Below, piece by piece: positions 35,433 through 44,039 of a stretch of 64,000 nt of DNA; positions within the stretch are counted from its first letter, which is position 1, and each line of letters begins with the position of its first letter. Both the position numbers and the translations under genes were made by a program. A model generated the notes under the pieces. That model saw only the letters and a program-made list of their open reading frames with translations, was not told the DNA's origin and did not search any database. The DNA comes from Paenibacillus sp. DMB20 (lineage in GTDB: Bacteria; Bacillota; Bacilli; Paenibacillales; Paenibacillaceae), in contig NZ_LAZU01000003.1 in NCBI RefSeq assembly GCF_000987955.1, forward strand, positions 124,001 through 188,000, written 5' to 3'.

Positions 35433-36521
35433 ATGAATATCTTAATTGTTGCCCCTGAGCAAATTCCTGTTCCTGGGAATGGATCCGTAGAAATATGCAT
35501 TCTCGCCATAGCCAAACAGCTTTCAAGGAAACATAAGGTGACTGTCATAAGCAGAGCTTCCAGGGGGCTCCCAGTTCAAAGTACTGAAGGCAACGTAAAC
35601 ATCGTCAGAGTTCGATCGGACAATTCGAAGGTTTATATTGCCTCTGTTCTTCGTTTTATTCAGGGGAAGGCATATGATATCATTCAAGTTGACAATCGTC
35701 CTCATTACATGGCGGCAATCCAAAATACCTTTCCCAAAATAAAGGTAACCCTATTCTTGCATTCACTCACGTTTGTACCACCTACCAGCCACATTACGAA
35801 AAGCTTAAGGTATGCCAAACTCATCATTGCAAACAGCAGCTCATTGAAACAAAGATTAATCAACCGTTTTCCGGATCAAGAACGAAAAATCAGAACGGTT
35901 GAACTTGGGGTAGATACCGCCAGGTTTCACCCGGCAACTGATGCTGAACGCTCAAGGTATCGGCAAAAGTATGGTTTAGGTGACAGATATACCGTCTTGT
36001 TTGTTGGTCGAGTTATTCCGCGTAAGGGTGTTCCAGTATTGCTGAAAGCTGCTAGCCTTGCCAGGAAAGAAGTTCCTCTTCAACTGGTAATTGCCGGACA
36101 GGGGAGTAAATATTATATGAAGCAGTTACGAACCATGGCATCTAAGTTGAACGTCCCTGTAAAGTGGAGCGGTAAACAGAAACATTCAGATATTCACAAG
36201 GTATACCAGATCGCGGATTGTTTTGTTTGCCCGTCCCAAAAGCACGAGGCCTTTGGACTCGTAAATGTTGAAGCCATGGCGTCCGCATTACCTGTTATTG
36301 CTTCAAAAATCGGTGGGATTCCTGAAATTGTGAAGCACGGGAGCAATGGTTTTTTAGTAGACGAATACCGGCAAGCTGAACGGTTTGCACAATATTTGAT
36401 CAGACTGGGAAAGAATCACGAGCTCAGGCGTAGCATGGGAGCCAAGGGAAGAAGCAGTGTAATTCAGAACTTTACATGGAGACAGACGGCCGACAGGCTA
36501 TCTTCGCTGTATTACGAATAG
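35433..36521 (+). CDS. Spore-coat glycosyltransferase, CotSA-like (GT4)
   Basis: The ATG at 35433 follows GAGAGGAA. The 362-residue GT-B protein begins MNILIVAPEQIPVPGNGSVE, which is how CotSA-type coat proteins begin. It carries LFVGRVIPRKGVPVLLKAA and the full EX7E motif in HEAFGLVNVEAMASALPVI. CotSA is a component of the spore coat; sugar modification of coat or surface polymers is the likely function. It is divergent from the YheC/D-like gene. Confidence 0.87.
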   Translation: MNILIVAPEQIPVPGNGSVEICILAIAKQLSRKHKVTVISRASRGLPVQSTEGNVNIVRVRSDNSKVYIASVLRFIQGKAYDIIQVDNRPHYMAAIQNTFPKIKVTLFLHSLTFVPPTSHITKSLRYAKLIIANSSSLKQRLINRFPDQERKIRTVELGVDTARFHPATDAERSRYRQKYGLGDRYTVLFVGRVIPRKGVPVLLKAASLARKEVPLQLVIAGQGSKYYMKQLRTMASKLNVPVKWSGKQKHSDIHKVYQIADCFVCPSQKHEAFGLVNVEAMASALPVIASKIGGIPEIVKHGSNGFLVDEYRQAERFAQYLIRLGKNHELRRSMGAKGRSSVIQNFTWRQTADRLSSLYYE

Positions 36522-36603
36522 ATTGAATGGGACTGTTGTTTAGTTTCCATATACGCACAGCCTAAAAAAATATCTCTTACGTCCCAAACTAGGCTGGAAT
36601 CCG

Positions 36604-36630
36604 GCAACGATATAAGAGTTCTTGTCCCGA
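36604..36630. repeat. Dispersed palindromic repeat, copy C (right arm only)
   Basis: GCAACGATATAAGAGTTCTTGTCCCGA matches the right arm of copies A and D (AACGATATAAG-TTCTTGTCC). The left arm and the GTCGCC hairpin are missing. It follows the CotSA-like gene by about 80 bp. Confidence 0.6.
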
Positions 36631-36758
36631 GCTTGTTTTACCTGATTGTGAAATGGGCATGCATATCCATCTGCAATCAGGTTTTTTATGATTTTTCCGA
36701 AACGAACTACTGCTCATTGCCCATTATTCAGACTAGGTAATGGGGAAGGTGTGTAGTT

Positions 36759-36851
36759 GTGAATCAGAAACAAAGAAACAAATTTAAGCACTCGCAAACG
36801 GATACATACAAGCGTAAATACCCAAAGCCACCCAAAAAAGAAAAAAGGTAA
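36759..36851 (+). CDS. Small very basic protein, 30 residues (tentative)
   Basis: A GTG at 36759 follows GGGGAAGGTG and opens 30 codons with 13 Lys/Arg (KQRNKFKHSQTDTYKRKYPK, then PPKKEKR), ending at a TAA at 36849. After the two A6 runs a +1 frame would continue KGKFWRRFLEGIGWIFLMGML, a plausible amphipathic/membrane tail, before TAG. So either this is a tiny basic peptide or a slightly longer small protein broken by an indel in poly-A. Unknown function; support is only the ribosome binding site and composition. Confidence 0.35.
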   Translation: MNQKQRNKFKHSQTDTYKRKYPKPPKKEKR

Positions 36852-37028
36852 ATTCTGGAGGCGATTTTTAGAAGGTATTGGCTGGATCTTTTTAATGGGG
36901 ATGCTTTAGCCGATTAGCTGCAAATGAGATTATTAACAACGTACAGATGAAAGAATTAGAAAGCTTCCGACTATCCAGATTTTAATTTGGCTCGAATCCT
37001 ATAAAACAATAAGAAAGGGAGAACAACC

Positions 37029-37433
37029 TTGACACGTAATATTTATTACAGATTAGAGCCACCTGAAAGTTTCGAGCAGCTAAGACTTATATACGAGGCT
37101 TTAGGGTGGAATTCATTAAATTTATCAGTAGAAGATTTAGAAAAAATGTGCAATCAAAGCTGGTATGCGGTTTATGCCTTCGATCATGAAAAACTAATTG
37201 GTATGGGACGTGTCATTTCGGATGGCGTAATTACCGGAATCGTGTGTGGATTATGTGTTTTACCAGATTATCATTCAGAAGGTATAGGAAAAGAATTGCT
37301 AAGCCGGATAATTGATCATTGTGAACAGCATCGTATAATACCTCAACTCATGTGTGTCGAAAGTTTGGAATCTTACTATGAGAAGCATGGGTTCAAGAAA
37401 TTTACAATCGGAATGACAAGAACTATTAGGTAG
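37029..37433 (+). CDS. GNAT-family N-acetyltransferase
   Basis: TTG start behind AAAGGGAG, 134 residues. The acetyl-CoA site is visible as VLPDYHSEGIGKELLSRII (usual R/Q-x-x-G-x-G/A pattern, with E in place of the first R/Q), followed by ESLESYYEKHGFKKF, the conserved final strand. It resembles the short YitI/YjcF-like GNATs. The substrate is unknown. A strong bidirectional terminator follows. Confidence 0.85.
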   Translation: MTRNIYYRLEPPESFEQLRLIYEALGWNSLNLSVEDLEKMCNQSWYAVYAFDHEKLIGMGRVISDGVITGIVCGLCVLPDYHSEGIGKELLSRIIDHCEQHRIIPQLMCVESLESYYEKHGFKKFTIGMTRTIR

Positions 37434-37525
37434 GACAGAGAAACAAGAAGAGGGGGGCTGCAAGCATATATTACAAGGCTTTATGACACTGCCATTTTTA
37501 GATAAAAATATAGTAAAGTATACAC

Positions 37526-37575
37526 ATCTTCAAATAAAAAAAGAGGGATGTCCCCCTCTTTTTTTATTTGAAGAT
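37526..37575. terminator. Bidirectional terminator with 22-bp perfect stem
   Basis: ATCTTCAAATAAAAAAAGAG-GG (37526-37547) is the exact reverse complement of 37554-37575, with a 6-base loop. The stem carries a GAGGG/CCCTC core with A7 and T7 tracts, so it works in both directions between the converging GNAT and DUF418 genes. Confidence 0.9.
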
Positions 37576-37619
37576 ATAAGCAAATCGTATTTTTCACTTG
37601 TTTGAAGGTAGAGGGGAAT

Positions 37620-38699
37620 TTAGCATAATTTTCTCATAAGCAACTCGATCGGCCCTCTCGTCATCCATTTTCTCCATATATGCGAAAAGATAATGGCTAT
37701 TATAAAATATAAGCATCCGTATGCCATTGCAAAAACAAGGCTGCCATTTTCCAAATAGCCTGTTATATGAAGCATCCCCAATCCGATCACCACATGTCCA
37801 ATATAATGAGATAACGATAACTGCCCGGTATGGATCACCGCTTGCGTCAGAACGGACTGCGCAAATTTATCTGCTACATACAGACAGATCGCAATAATGG
37901 CCACGGCTGAACTAATTCCGGAAAGAACATACAGCATTGTGGGCGGCATCGGTTTCGTTCCAAATAAATAATGTGCCGCTTCATTTCCTAGTATAGGGGA
38001 AGTCCGTTTGATCAATAAGTAGGAAAGGGATTCAAAAACAACCGTTCCTAACAATGAATACAACAGTACCTTTGAGCGGTTATCCTTATTCAGCCAATGT
38101 TTTCTGCCAATCCACATGCCGATGAGGAAAAAGCTCAGCCAAGGAAAGATCGGATGGAATCCGTTAAATAACAGATTGCGAAGGAACCCTTCCAGCGTCC
38201 AAAAGCCCATATATTCCTTAAAACTCAAGTCCCACCCTTTGCTGTAATCGAACAGAACTAAAAACAACTGTGATGCTAGCAGGATAAACGAGAACAAACC
38301 GAGTATTTTATGATCTGAGGCAGTGATCAATACCGCAGCCACAAGCATGAATACCGCATAGTAGTGCAAAATGTCTGCGCTCCAGTCCATTAACATTAAA
38401 AGCACGCCGGCAATAAACAGGAAAGCTGCTCTTTTGCATAAGCTGTTCCGGTTTTGTCGAATAAGCTCCCCGTTCATTGAGCTTCGGGCTTTCGAGGTCA
38501 TTAGGGTTACTCCGATGCCGGCCAGTAAGACAAACAATGCAGATGCTCGGCCCTCGAACAGACCTGCTATCGATTGTAGCCATCCCGGTCCGCTAAGCTC
38601 TGCCTGCATTGCAAGCTTATAGTTCACGATAATCATTCCGAAGATCGCCAATGCTCTCGCAAAATCAAGTGCAGTGATTCGCGTTTTCGATTGATTCAT
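37620..38699 (-). CDS. DUF418-family integral membrane protein
   Basis: The 359-residue protein has about 9-10 membrane segments. RITALDFARALAIFGMIIVN at the N-terminus is the DUF418/YeiB start, LFEGRASALFVLLAGIGV follows, and WMTRGPIELLMR at the C-terminus is the family's signature RGPxExLxR. The DUF418 (YeiB) group is part of the acyltransferase-3-like membrane proteins; its reaction is unknown. It lies co-directionally after an alpha/beta hydrolase and a GNAT gene, possibly one transcript (40477 down to 37620). Confidence 0.85.
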   Translation of the reverse strand: MNQSKTRITALDFARALAIFGMIIVNYKLAMQAELSGPGWLQSIAGLFEGRASALFVLLAGIGVTLMTSKARSSMNGELIRQNRNSLCKRAAFLFIAGVLLMLMDWSADILHYYAVFMLVAAVLITASDHKILGLFSFILLASQLFLVLFDYSKGWDLSFKEYMGFWTLEGFLRNLLFNGFHPIFPWLSFFLIGMWIGRKHWLNKDNRSKVLLYSLLGTVVFESLSYLLIKRTSPILGNEAAHYLFGTKPMPPTMLYVLSGISSAVAIIAICLYVADKFAQSVLTQAVIHTGQLSLSHYIGHVVIGLGMLHITGYLENGSLVFAMAYGCLYFIIAIIFSHIWRKWMTRGPIELLMRKLC

Positions 38700-38793
38700 T
38701 CCACATCATTCCCTTTTAATGTTTTGCGACATGACGATCGAATCATTCGTTTTACTAACCAGACAACAGCTGCAAGCAGAACCAAAAGCCCTG

Positions 38794-39822
38794 TCATAAA
38801 ACTGTTCCGTCACTTTGATTGCTTGATTTTTTTAGGAACTTTTCCATTTCATCCAAATATTCTGGCACCGTAATTTGCCGGGGCGCAAATATGCTTATCA
38901 TCAAAGCTCGAAACTCTGAATCCGCCGTTTTCGTGCTCATCATCCTATGTTCCGTGTCAGTGAAGACGGTTACCGTCAATAATTCGGGCGGTACGATGCG
39001 GCGATATACTTGCTCCGTCTCTTTCGAATCCACATTGATATCTTTGTCACCTAAAAGCAGCAACACAGGGGAACGGAAAAGGCGAAGATCATCGGTTGCA
39101 TCTGACAAAAAGTTTTTGCTGACAAAAGCCCACCGCTCTTTAGACATCGCGTCTTTTTCACCAACCAGCTTCAAATATTCGTCATAAGACGCATTATTCC
39201 TTAAAAGGTTCCTTACTTCCCTGCCCTTAGCCACTGTTTTTTCAATGTCTGCTTCTCTGTAACCATCATGTTGCATTTGCATACGCGTGTTGTACTCTCC
39301 TTGACTTAACCAGTTAATGGCAGGTCCTACGAGTATACTAAACGCAAGCGGTTCTTTACCGGCCAGTTTTGGAATAACCCATCCTGCTTGACTTGCTCCC
39401 CACGTTCCTATTTTTGAGGCCTCAATCATCGGCTGTGCTTTTGCCCACGCAATAGCCTGACGCGCTTCTTCCACGCGATCATCGATACTTTGATCCAGCC
39501 AATTTCCTTCCGAGCCGTTAATGCCCCGCTTGTTCAGCGACAAGGAAGCGTAGCCAGCGGAAGCTAACCGTTCCCAGATGTGTCTGTAACCCCCATCGAG
39601 AGTCGAATCAGCCGGGCCGTCGCCATGGATGAATAACACTAACCCCACTTTTCCGGTGTAACTTTTAGGAAGTACAAACGTGCCGGTCAATTTGCCTTGA
39701 GGCGTCTGGATTTCAACAGCTTGCTCAACCATGTCAAAGCTGTGTTGCTTCAAAATATAAAGTCCTGCACCGCCAAATAGCAGGACGATGATCATCATGG
39801 AAATCGTTATTTTCTTTTTCAT
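38794..39822 (-). CDS. Membrane-anchored or secreted alpha/beta hydrolase
   Basis: The start at 39822 is placed 7 bp after AAGGAG; the ATG two codons earlier is too close to that site. The 342-residue protein has an N-terminal hydrophobic anchor/signal (ISMMIIVLLFGGAGLYIL). The hydrolase core follows: FIHGDGPADS (oxyanion region), the nucleophile elbow GTWGASQAGWV (Ser), LLLGDKDINVD (Asp region) and EHRMM (His). It resembles the BAAT/dienelactone-hydrolase-like peptidase group seen beside resistance genes. The substrate is unknown. Confidence 0.85.
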   Translation of the reverse strand: MKKKITISMMIIVLLFGGAGLYILKQHSFDMVEQAVEIQTPQGKLTGTFVLPKSYTGKVGLVLFIHGDGPADSTLDGGYRHIWERLASAGYASLSLNKRGINGSEGNWLDQSIDDRVEEARQAIAWAKAQPMIEASKIGTWGASQAGWVIPKLAGKEPLAFSILVGPAINWLSQGEYNTRMQMQHDGYREADIEKTVAKGREVRNLLRNNASYDEYLKLVGEKDAMSKERWAFVSKNFLSDATDDLRLFRSPVLLLLGDKDINVDSKETEQVYRRIVPPELLTVTVFTDTEHRMMSTKTADSEFRALMISIFAPRQITVPEYLDEMEKFLKKSSNQSDGTVL

Positions 39823-39850
39823 CCTCATTCTCCTTGTGAAAAATTCGTAG

Positions 39851-40477
39851 TTATTTCAATCTCAGGACCATATAGTCCCATTTCGATTCATTGAACAAAG
39901 AATGGCGCATTAAGCTATTCTTTTGCAAATGAGTCTGGAATGACAGGAGCTCGTATAGATGCTTGGCACGCGGGTTATTGCCTACGACGTGCAAGCTCAG
40001 CACATCTAGGTGTGGCTCGGTTTGCGCAAAATGCTGCGCCCACTGCAATAATAGCTTTCCAACCCCCTTGCTTCGGTGGTTCGGGTGCACAACAATGTCA
40101 GCAATATAACATTCTCCAGCCTGTGGTTTATGATTTAATAAAGATAACCCGATCAGCATTTTTAACAGGCGCCATGTTCCGAACCTATTGAAGCTCTTCC
40201 ACGAAGGAAGTTTTTGCTTTTGTTTCCTGTCAGATTCGGGCTTCCATTTGATAGATATCGTTCCGATAACTTCTTCATCTAGCAGGGCGACCATTCTTCG
40301 ACTTGCCGGTTCGGTGGGATAATGTTCAAACAGCTTTTCGAAAAAAAGAGCGAGATCGTCATCATTCATGTTCGTCAAGGTTTGGAATTTCCCGCGAAAC
40401 CCGTGAACAAGCAAGCGGCCGACCTGTGGATTATGCTTGGCCTCCATAGGTTCAATTGTTATCGGTGCTGTAGCCAT
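39851..40477 (-). CDS. GNAT-family N-acetyltransferase
   Basis: The start at 40477 follows AAGGAGG; the open frame continues 38 codons upstream without a site. The 208-residue protein has the GNAT fold with IADIVVHPNHRSKGVGKLLLQWA as acetyl-CoA loop and SLHVVGNNPRAKHLYELLSFQ as the last helix/strand pair. It ends 29 bp before the alpha/beta hydrolase start and is likely co-transcribed with it. The substrate is unknown. Confidence 0.87.
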   Translation of the reverse strand: MATAPITIEPMEAKHNPQVGRLLVHGFRGKFQTLTNMNDDDLALFFEKLFEHYPTEPASRRMVALLDEEVIGTISIKWKPESDRKQKQKLPSWKSFNRFGTWRLLKMLIGLSLLNHKPQAGECYIADIVVHPNHRSKGVGKLLLQWAQHFAQTEPHLDVLSLHVVGNNPRAKHLYELLSFQTHLQKNSLMRHSLFNESKWDYMVLRLK

Positions 40478-40675
40478 GAGGGTTCCTCCTTTTTGGATTT
40501 TGTAGCCGCGATAATCTTGGAATATCTCAAAGATACACATTAGGTCAGACCTAAGGTCAAGTGTTTGAATTCGGCCATCCCTAAAAATCATTTTGTTTAA
40601 AAGCAGAAAACTTATTGAGAAGGATAGGGGGTTATAGGAGTTAAAGTTTAATCAACATGGAAGGGGCGGATCAAA

Positions 40676-40903
40676 ATGACATTTGATGAACTCTATAGAG
40701 AGGCAAAAGCTGTGATATATTCACGAAAGCTTTCGGAATATGCGAGTGCAGGAGGAGTTGGAGCAGCAATTATTTCTAAAAGTGGAAAGATCTATACAGG
40801 GGTAAGTATCGATACGGCTTACTCTATGGGGTTTTGTGCAGAGCATGCCGCGGCTGCAACCATGATAACGCAAGGTGAATTTATGAAAAGGGAAAAGAGG
40901 TGA
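40676..40903 (+). pseudogene. Cytidine deaminase, N-terminal half only
   Basis: The 75-codon frame matches the first half of tetrameric cytidine deaminases (about 130 residues): KLSEYASAGGVGAAIISKSG, YTGVSIDTAYSMGFCAEHAA. The zinc/catalytic CAEHAA is present, but the second zinc site PCGxC is missing because the frame stops after GEFMKREKR. The following gene begins 4 bp later. A deletion that fused it to the GrpB-like gene is the likely history; a zinc enzyme is not expected to form. Confidence 0.7.
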
Positions 40904-40907
40904 ACCT

Positions 40908-41426
40908 ATGAATATCACTGTTGTAGAACACAATCCTTATTGGAAAGAAGAGTATCTAAAGGAAGAACGCGAAATTAAAGAAATTCTCCATGGTGAATTA
41001 GTGAATAGCTTTCACATTGGTAGTACTTCCGTTCCAGGTCTGAAAGCGAAACCCATTATTGATATCCTGCTTGTAGTTAATGATATCAACGCATTGGATA
41101 ATTACTCCGTACAATTTGAAAAGCTTGGCTACGAAGTAATGGGCGAGTTCGGTATTTGTGGCAGAAGATACTTCCGCAAAGGGGGAGACAACCGAACGCA
41201 CCAAATTCACGCTTTCCAGTATGATAATGTCCAAGAAATCGAGCGCCATCTAACCTTTAGAGACTATCTTTGCCATCATCCTGAAGTTTCAAAAGACTAT
41301 GGTGAATTAAAAAGTGAACTGGCCAAAAAATATCCAAATGACATAGAAGGGTATGGCGACGGAAAAGACGATTTTGTGAAAAAAATAGAAAAGCAAGCAT
41401 TGATTTGGCATTGGACTGTTCGCTAA
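40908..41426 (+). CDS. GrpB-family protein (nucleotidyltransferase-like fold)
   Basis: The ATG at 40908 is preceded by AAGAGGTG. The 172-residue protein matches the GrpB/UPF0157 family: VVEHNPYWKEEYLKEE, HIGSTSVPGLKAKPIIDILL (the GSTSVPGLxAKPxIDI signature) and FRDYLCHHPEVSKDYGELK. The family has a nucleotidyltransferase-like fold and is sometimes fused to dephospho-CoA kinase; its activity is unproven. Its complete length contrasts with the broken gene just upstream. Confidence 0.9.
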   Translation: MNITVVEHNPYWKEEYLKEEREIKEILHGELVNSFHIGSTSVPGLKAKPIIDILLVVNDINALDNYSVQFEKLGYEVMGEFGICGRRYFRKGGDNRTHQIHAFQYDNVQEIERHLTFRDYLCHHPEVSKDYGELKSELAKKYPNDIEGYGDGKDDFVKKIEKQALIWHWTVR

Positions 41427-41459
41427 TTAAAAATAAGAAAATCTCTATTCATAAGAAGC

Positions 41460-41495
41460 GCACCCCTTAGGTAATCCGATGAATCCTAGGGGTGC
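41460..41495. terminator. Hairpin between converging GrpB and SDR genes
   Basis: GCACCCCTTAGG (41460-41471) pairs with CCTAGGGGTGC (41485-41495) apart from one bulge. The following T content is weak in both directions, so termination would depend on the GC-rich stem. Confidence 0.55.
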
Positions 41496-41520
41496 AACTC
41501 TATTCTTAAAAGCAATGCAA

Positions 41521-42243
41521 TCATGCATTTAAGTCTGTTATGGCAGGAATATTGATTTCCTTTACACATGAAACAGGAGATAAATTTATAACGCATTGGA
41601 CAATGGCTACAATGTCTTGTACAGGAATGCGAGTACCTTCATACAATGTAATTGCTTTTTCTGCACCTTCTTCATAAGGTACTTCTGCAGCAAGCTCTCC
41701 TGGATTAATGCACGTTACAGAGATCTTATCTTTTCTCACATGCTCACGTAAAGCATTTGTAATACCACGTAAGCCAAATTTCGATGTAACAAACGAAACT
41801 TGTGCATTATTCGTATGATCTAAGCCGGCTGTTGAACCGATTAAAATAATTTTTCCGTTCTTTGCCTGTCTTAGATTAGGTAAAAGCGCCTGAATATATG
41901 TAATAGTGGAAGTCAAATTAATATTGATTATGTTCGAAATATCTTGAACTTCATCTTTATCAAATGTATAGTCATCTTCAAAGCCACGCTTTTCCCATAC
42001 TCCGACATTATAAATTAATACATCAATAGCTATGTCTTTTAAGGTTTCTTTTAAAGAAGGAATTTGTTGTTGACTAGATAAATCAATTGCGAGCCATTGA
42101 CGATTTACGCCATCATTCAGATCTAAGCTGCTTGGACGTGTGCGTGACACCACCCATACTGTATCTCCCTTAGTGGGTAAGCCTTTTACAAAGGCATCGC
42201 CTAGCCCTTGGCTTGCTCCAAATATAATAAAGTTCTTACTCAT
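41521..42243 (-). CDS. Short-chain dehydrogenase/reductase
   Basis: 240 residues, starting at an ATG behind GAAGGAGTG. The cofactor motif is FGASQGLGDAF and NVGVWE stands in for NNAG. The catalytic region has IGSTAG (Ser), while the usual YxxxK is replaced by FVTSKFGL (Phe for Tyr), so classical hydride-transfer chemistry may be impaired. It is closest to short SDRs of the YueD/sepiapterin-reductase-like kind. It lies next to a decayed MarR/GNAT region. Confidence 0.82.
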   Translation of the reverse strand: MSKNFIIFGASQGLGDAFVKGLPTKGDTVWVVSRTRPSSLDLNDGVNRQWLAIDLSSQQQIPSLKETLKDIAIDVLIYNVGVWEKRGFEDDYTFDKDEVQDISNIININLTSTITYIQALLPNLRQAKNGKIILIGSTAGLDHTNNAQVSFVTSKFGLRGITNALREHVRKDKISVTCINPGELAAEVPYEEGAEKAITLYEGTRIPVQDIVAIVQCVINLSPVSCVKEINIPAITDLNA

Positions 42244-42342
42244 TCGATCACTCCTTCTAATAACTATACTTTTTAATTTTATTTATTATAAAAATACGCG
42301 TAACAACTAAAGTGATTAAATGAAATGGTTCCCATCCATAAT

Positions 42343-42790
42343 CTATGCATGAGAAGTAAACGGAAATTTAAAATGCTTCACTCCATCGATTAATAATGGT
42401 CGAACAAACAACGTATCGTCCGTCTCCGTGATCAAGGCAGACTGGATGTTCTGATTGACGCTGTCAGGCACAAAGTAAAAATGAACCAACTCCGTCTCAT
42501 CGGAAATCATATGATTGACAACGGCCTCTAAATTGATTTTCCGTTTGCTTATGATATCAAAGACATGCAAATGATTCTCTTCTTGTTTAAATAGAAGAAT
42601 TGCATCCTCGTCCTGGTCATAATATATGGAATCACGAGTAACCAGAATAAAGTAAAACATCAACAGATGTTCGCTATCCTTTACGCCAAATGTTGAGGAT
42701 ACAGGTATTCTTTCAGCTGCAAACTTTTTCATAAGCTCGAAGTCAGCCTGATTGTCGACATCCAGCTTGCGTAGAGCGTTTTTTGGTGGA
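42343..42790 (-). pseudogene. GNAT-like protein, C-terminal fragment (tentative)
   Basis: The frame ending at 42343 reads IYYDQDEDAILLFKQEENHLHVFDIISK and finishes HFKFPFTSHA. That is how a group of Bacillales GNAT proteins ends (closing in PLTSQA-like sequence), but the N-terminal acetyltransferase core is not in this frame. The frame is open upstream to about 42830 (KNALRKLDVDNQADFEL) and overlaps the MarR gene's end. It looks like the surviving 3' part of a gene whose front was deleted or shifted. Alternatively it is a small unknown protein starting at 42732. Confidence 0.4.
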
Positions 42791-43145
42791 GCTTGTTTTT
42801 TAAATCTGACACCGTCAGAGTGGATAAATCATTTTTTGATAAGCTTTGAATCATATTATCGACTCCGCGACGTGCTTTTTCAACCAAGCCTTTATAAATG
42901 TTCTCGCCATCTTGGGTTAAGAAAAGGGAATATTGACGTTTATCCTCTTTTGACTGTTTTTTGAAGATTATATTTTCATCCTCAAATCGTTGGATAATTC
43001 GGCTCATATAGCCTCGGTCAATTCCAAGTTTTTCTCTAACTTCAGTTGCCGTGCAGCCACTTCTATGATGGATTTCTGTTATTACCCGTGCTTCTGTTAA
43101 TGGAAAAGATTTATTATACATTTCTTGATCGATTTTACCTAGCAC
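42729..43145 (-). CDS. MarR-family regulator, possibly disrupted at both ends
   Basis: The frame gives a MarR domain: LTEARVITEIHHRSGCTATEVREKL, IDRGYMSRIIQRFEDENII and SKEDKRQYSLFLTQDG. The only near start is a GTG at 43145. Similarity continues upstream (HEQVLQEKIRKFNRYYANV) to a TAG with no good start codon, so the true N-terminus seems damaged. The tail after KNDLSTLTV is not MarR-like and the next domain runs in another frame. This resembles a MarR-GNAT two-domain regulator (about 310 residues) that lost parts. Function as repressor is doubtful. Confidence 0.6.
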   Translation of the reverse strand: MLGKIDQEMYNKSFPLTEARVITEIHHRSGCTATEVREKLGIDRGYMSRIIQRFEDENIIFKKQSKEDKRQYSLFLTQDGENIYKGLVEKARRGVDNMIQSLSKNDLSTLTVSDLKNKLHQKTLYASWMSTIRLTSSL

Positions 43146-43284
43146 ATTTGCATAATACCTATTGAATTTACGAATTTTTTCTTGAAGGACCTGTTCATGA
43201 AATAATGAAACTCCCTTGCCAAGCTATAAACAAGTTATTCAATGAATCGCATTAATAATCGCATTTATAAGATAGTGGAAATGG

Positions 43285-43318
43285 ACGCAAAAAAGAAACG
43301 CGGCGATCCTCGCCGCGT
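43285..43318 (-). terminator. Terminator of the DUF1259 gene
   Basis: Read on the minus strand, ACGCGGCGA and TCGCCGCGT (43318-43298) form a perfect 9-bp stem followed by TTCTTTTTTG, 14 bp after the stop codon. Confidence 0.85.
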
Positions 43319-43331
43319 ATAGGCTGCTTTA

Positions 43332-43745
43332 TTACGGACGAACAGTTCTGGTAGTTAAAACGTTCAATGCATCGCGAACCTCTCTGGCGAATACCAACGG
43401 CTGCTCTTTTTTCTCAAAGTGGATGTACCACAGATTCGGCTTGTCGAAGAGCCAGTGGTTATGCAACGCCGTGACCTTGATATTGTGCTTTCTGAGCCGA
43501 GAAATAAACGGGTTGATTTCGGCGGTTAGAATCACGGTTTCACCGAGACAAAGTGCCCGTCCCCCTCTTCCGATGCTTTCAAATGAAAATGCTTGCGGAA
43601 TCGCCAAAAATGATTTGCTGCGTTTACCCAGGATCACGGGCTTGATATTGTTTCGCACTCTCGAAGCTGTGCAAACTCCGTTAATGATTTGAGGATTCGC
43701 ACCAAGGATAGCTGCAAATCGACGACACAGAGGACTGATTGCCAT
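43332..43745 (-). CDS. DUF1259-domain protein
   Basis: The start at 43745 lies 9 bp after AAGGAG; the longer open frame has no site. The 137-residue protein matches one DUF1259 unit: LCRRFAAILGANPQIINGVC, EINPFISRLRKHNIKVTALHNHW and MYIHFE-like LWYIHFEKK. Full DUF1259 proteins often carry a signal peptide and two such units; this one has a single unit and no signal. The HNHW motif suggests metal binding, but the function is unknown. Confidence 0.8.
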   Translation of the reverse strand: MAISPLCRRFAAILGANPQIINGVCTASRVRNNIKPVILGKRSKSFLAIPQAFSFESIGRGGRALCLGETVILTAEINPFISRLRKHNIKVTALHNHWLFDKPNLWYIHFEKKEQPLVFAREVRDALNVLTTRTVRP

Positions 43746-44039
43746 TCGTACCATCTCCTTATCATTATAGTATGTTATATAAATAAGATATGAATCTGGC
43801 GAATCGATCTCTTGGACGAATGAAGTGAGAGAAACGTACAAACTTTTAGAAATAAGTAGCCATCGAGTATATAGAAGTACATCCTGAAGAAATAACAAGT
43901 ATTCTATTTAAAATAAAATGTATTAATAGCACTGTTATAAGGACAGAAGAGTAGTAAGTAGTAAAATGTTGACAACATGAAAGTAGATGGTATTATATAC
44001 CAGCGGATGTTGACAAATGAATCTGGGAGGTATGATTTT

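Larger units (their letters stand above)
36522..37028. other. Intergenic region with repeat arm and small basic reading frame
   Basis: It contains the partial repeat (36604-36630) and a 30-codon basic frame (36759-36851). Otherwise it is AT-rich with no further gene seen. Confidence 0.45.

Noticed and set aside
36834..36848. Programmed frameshift at the two A6 runs of the small basic frame
   Set aside because: The needed shift is +1, while A-tract slippage of the usual A-AAA-AAG kind is -1; an indel is simpler.
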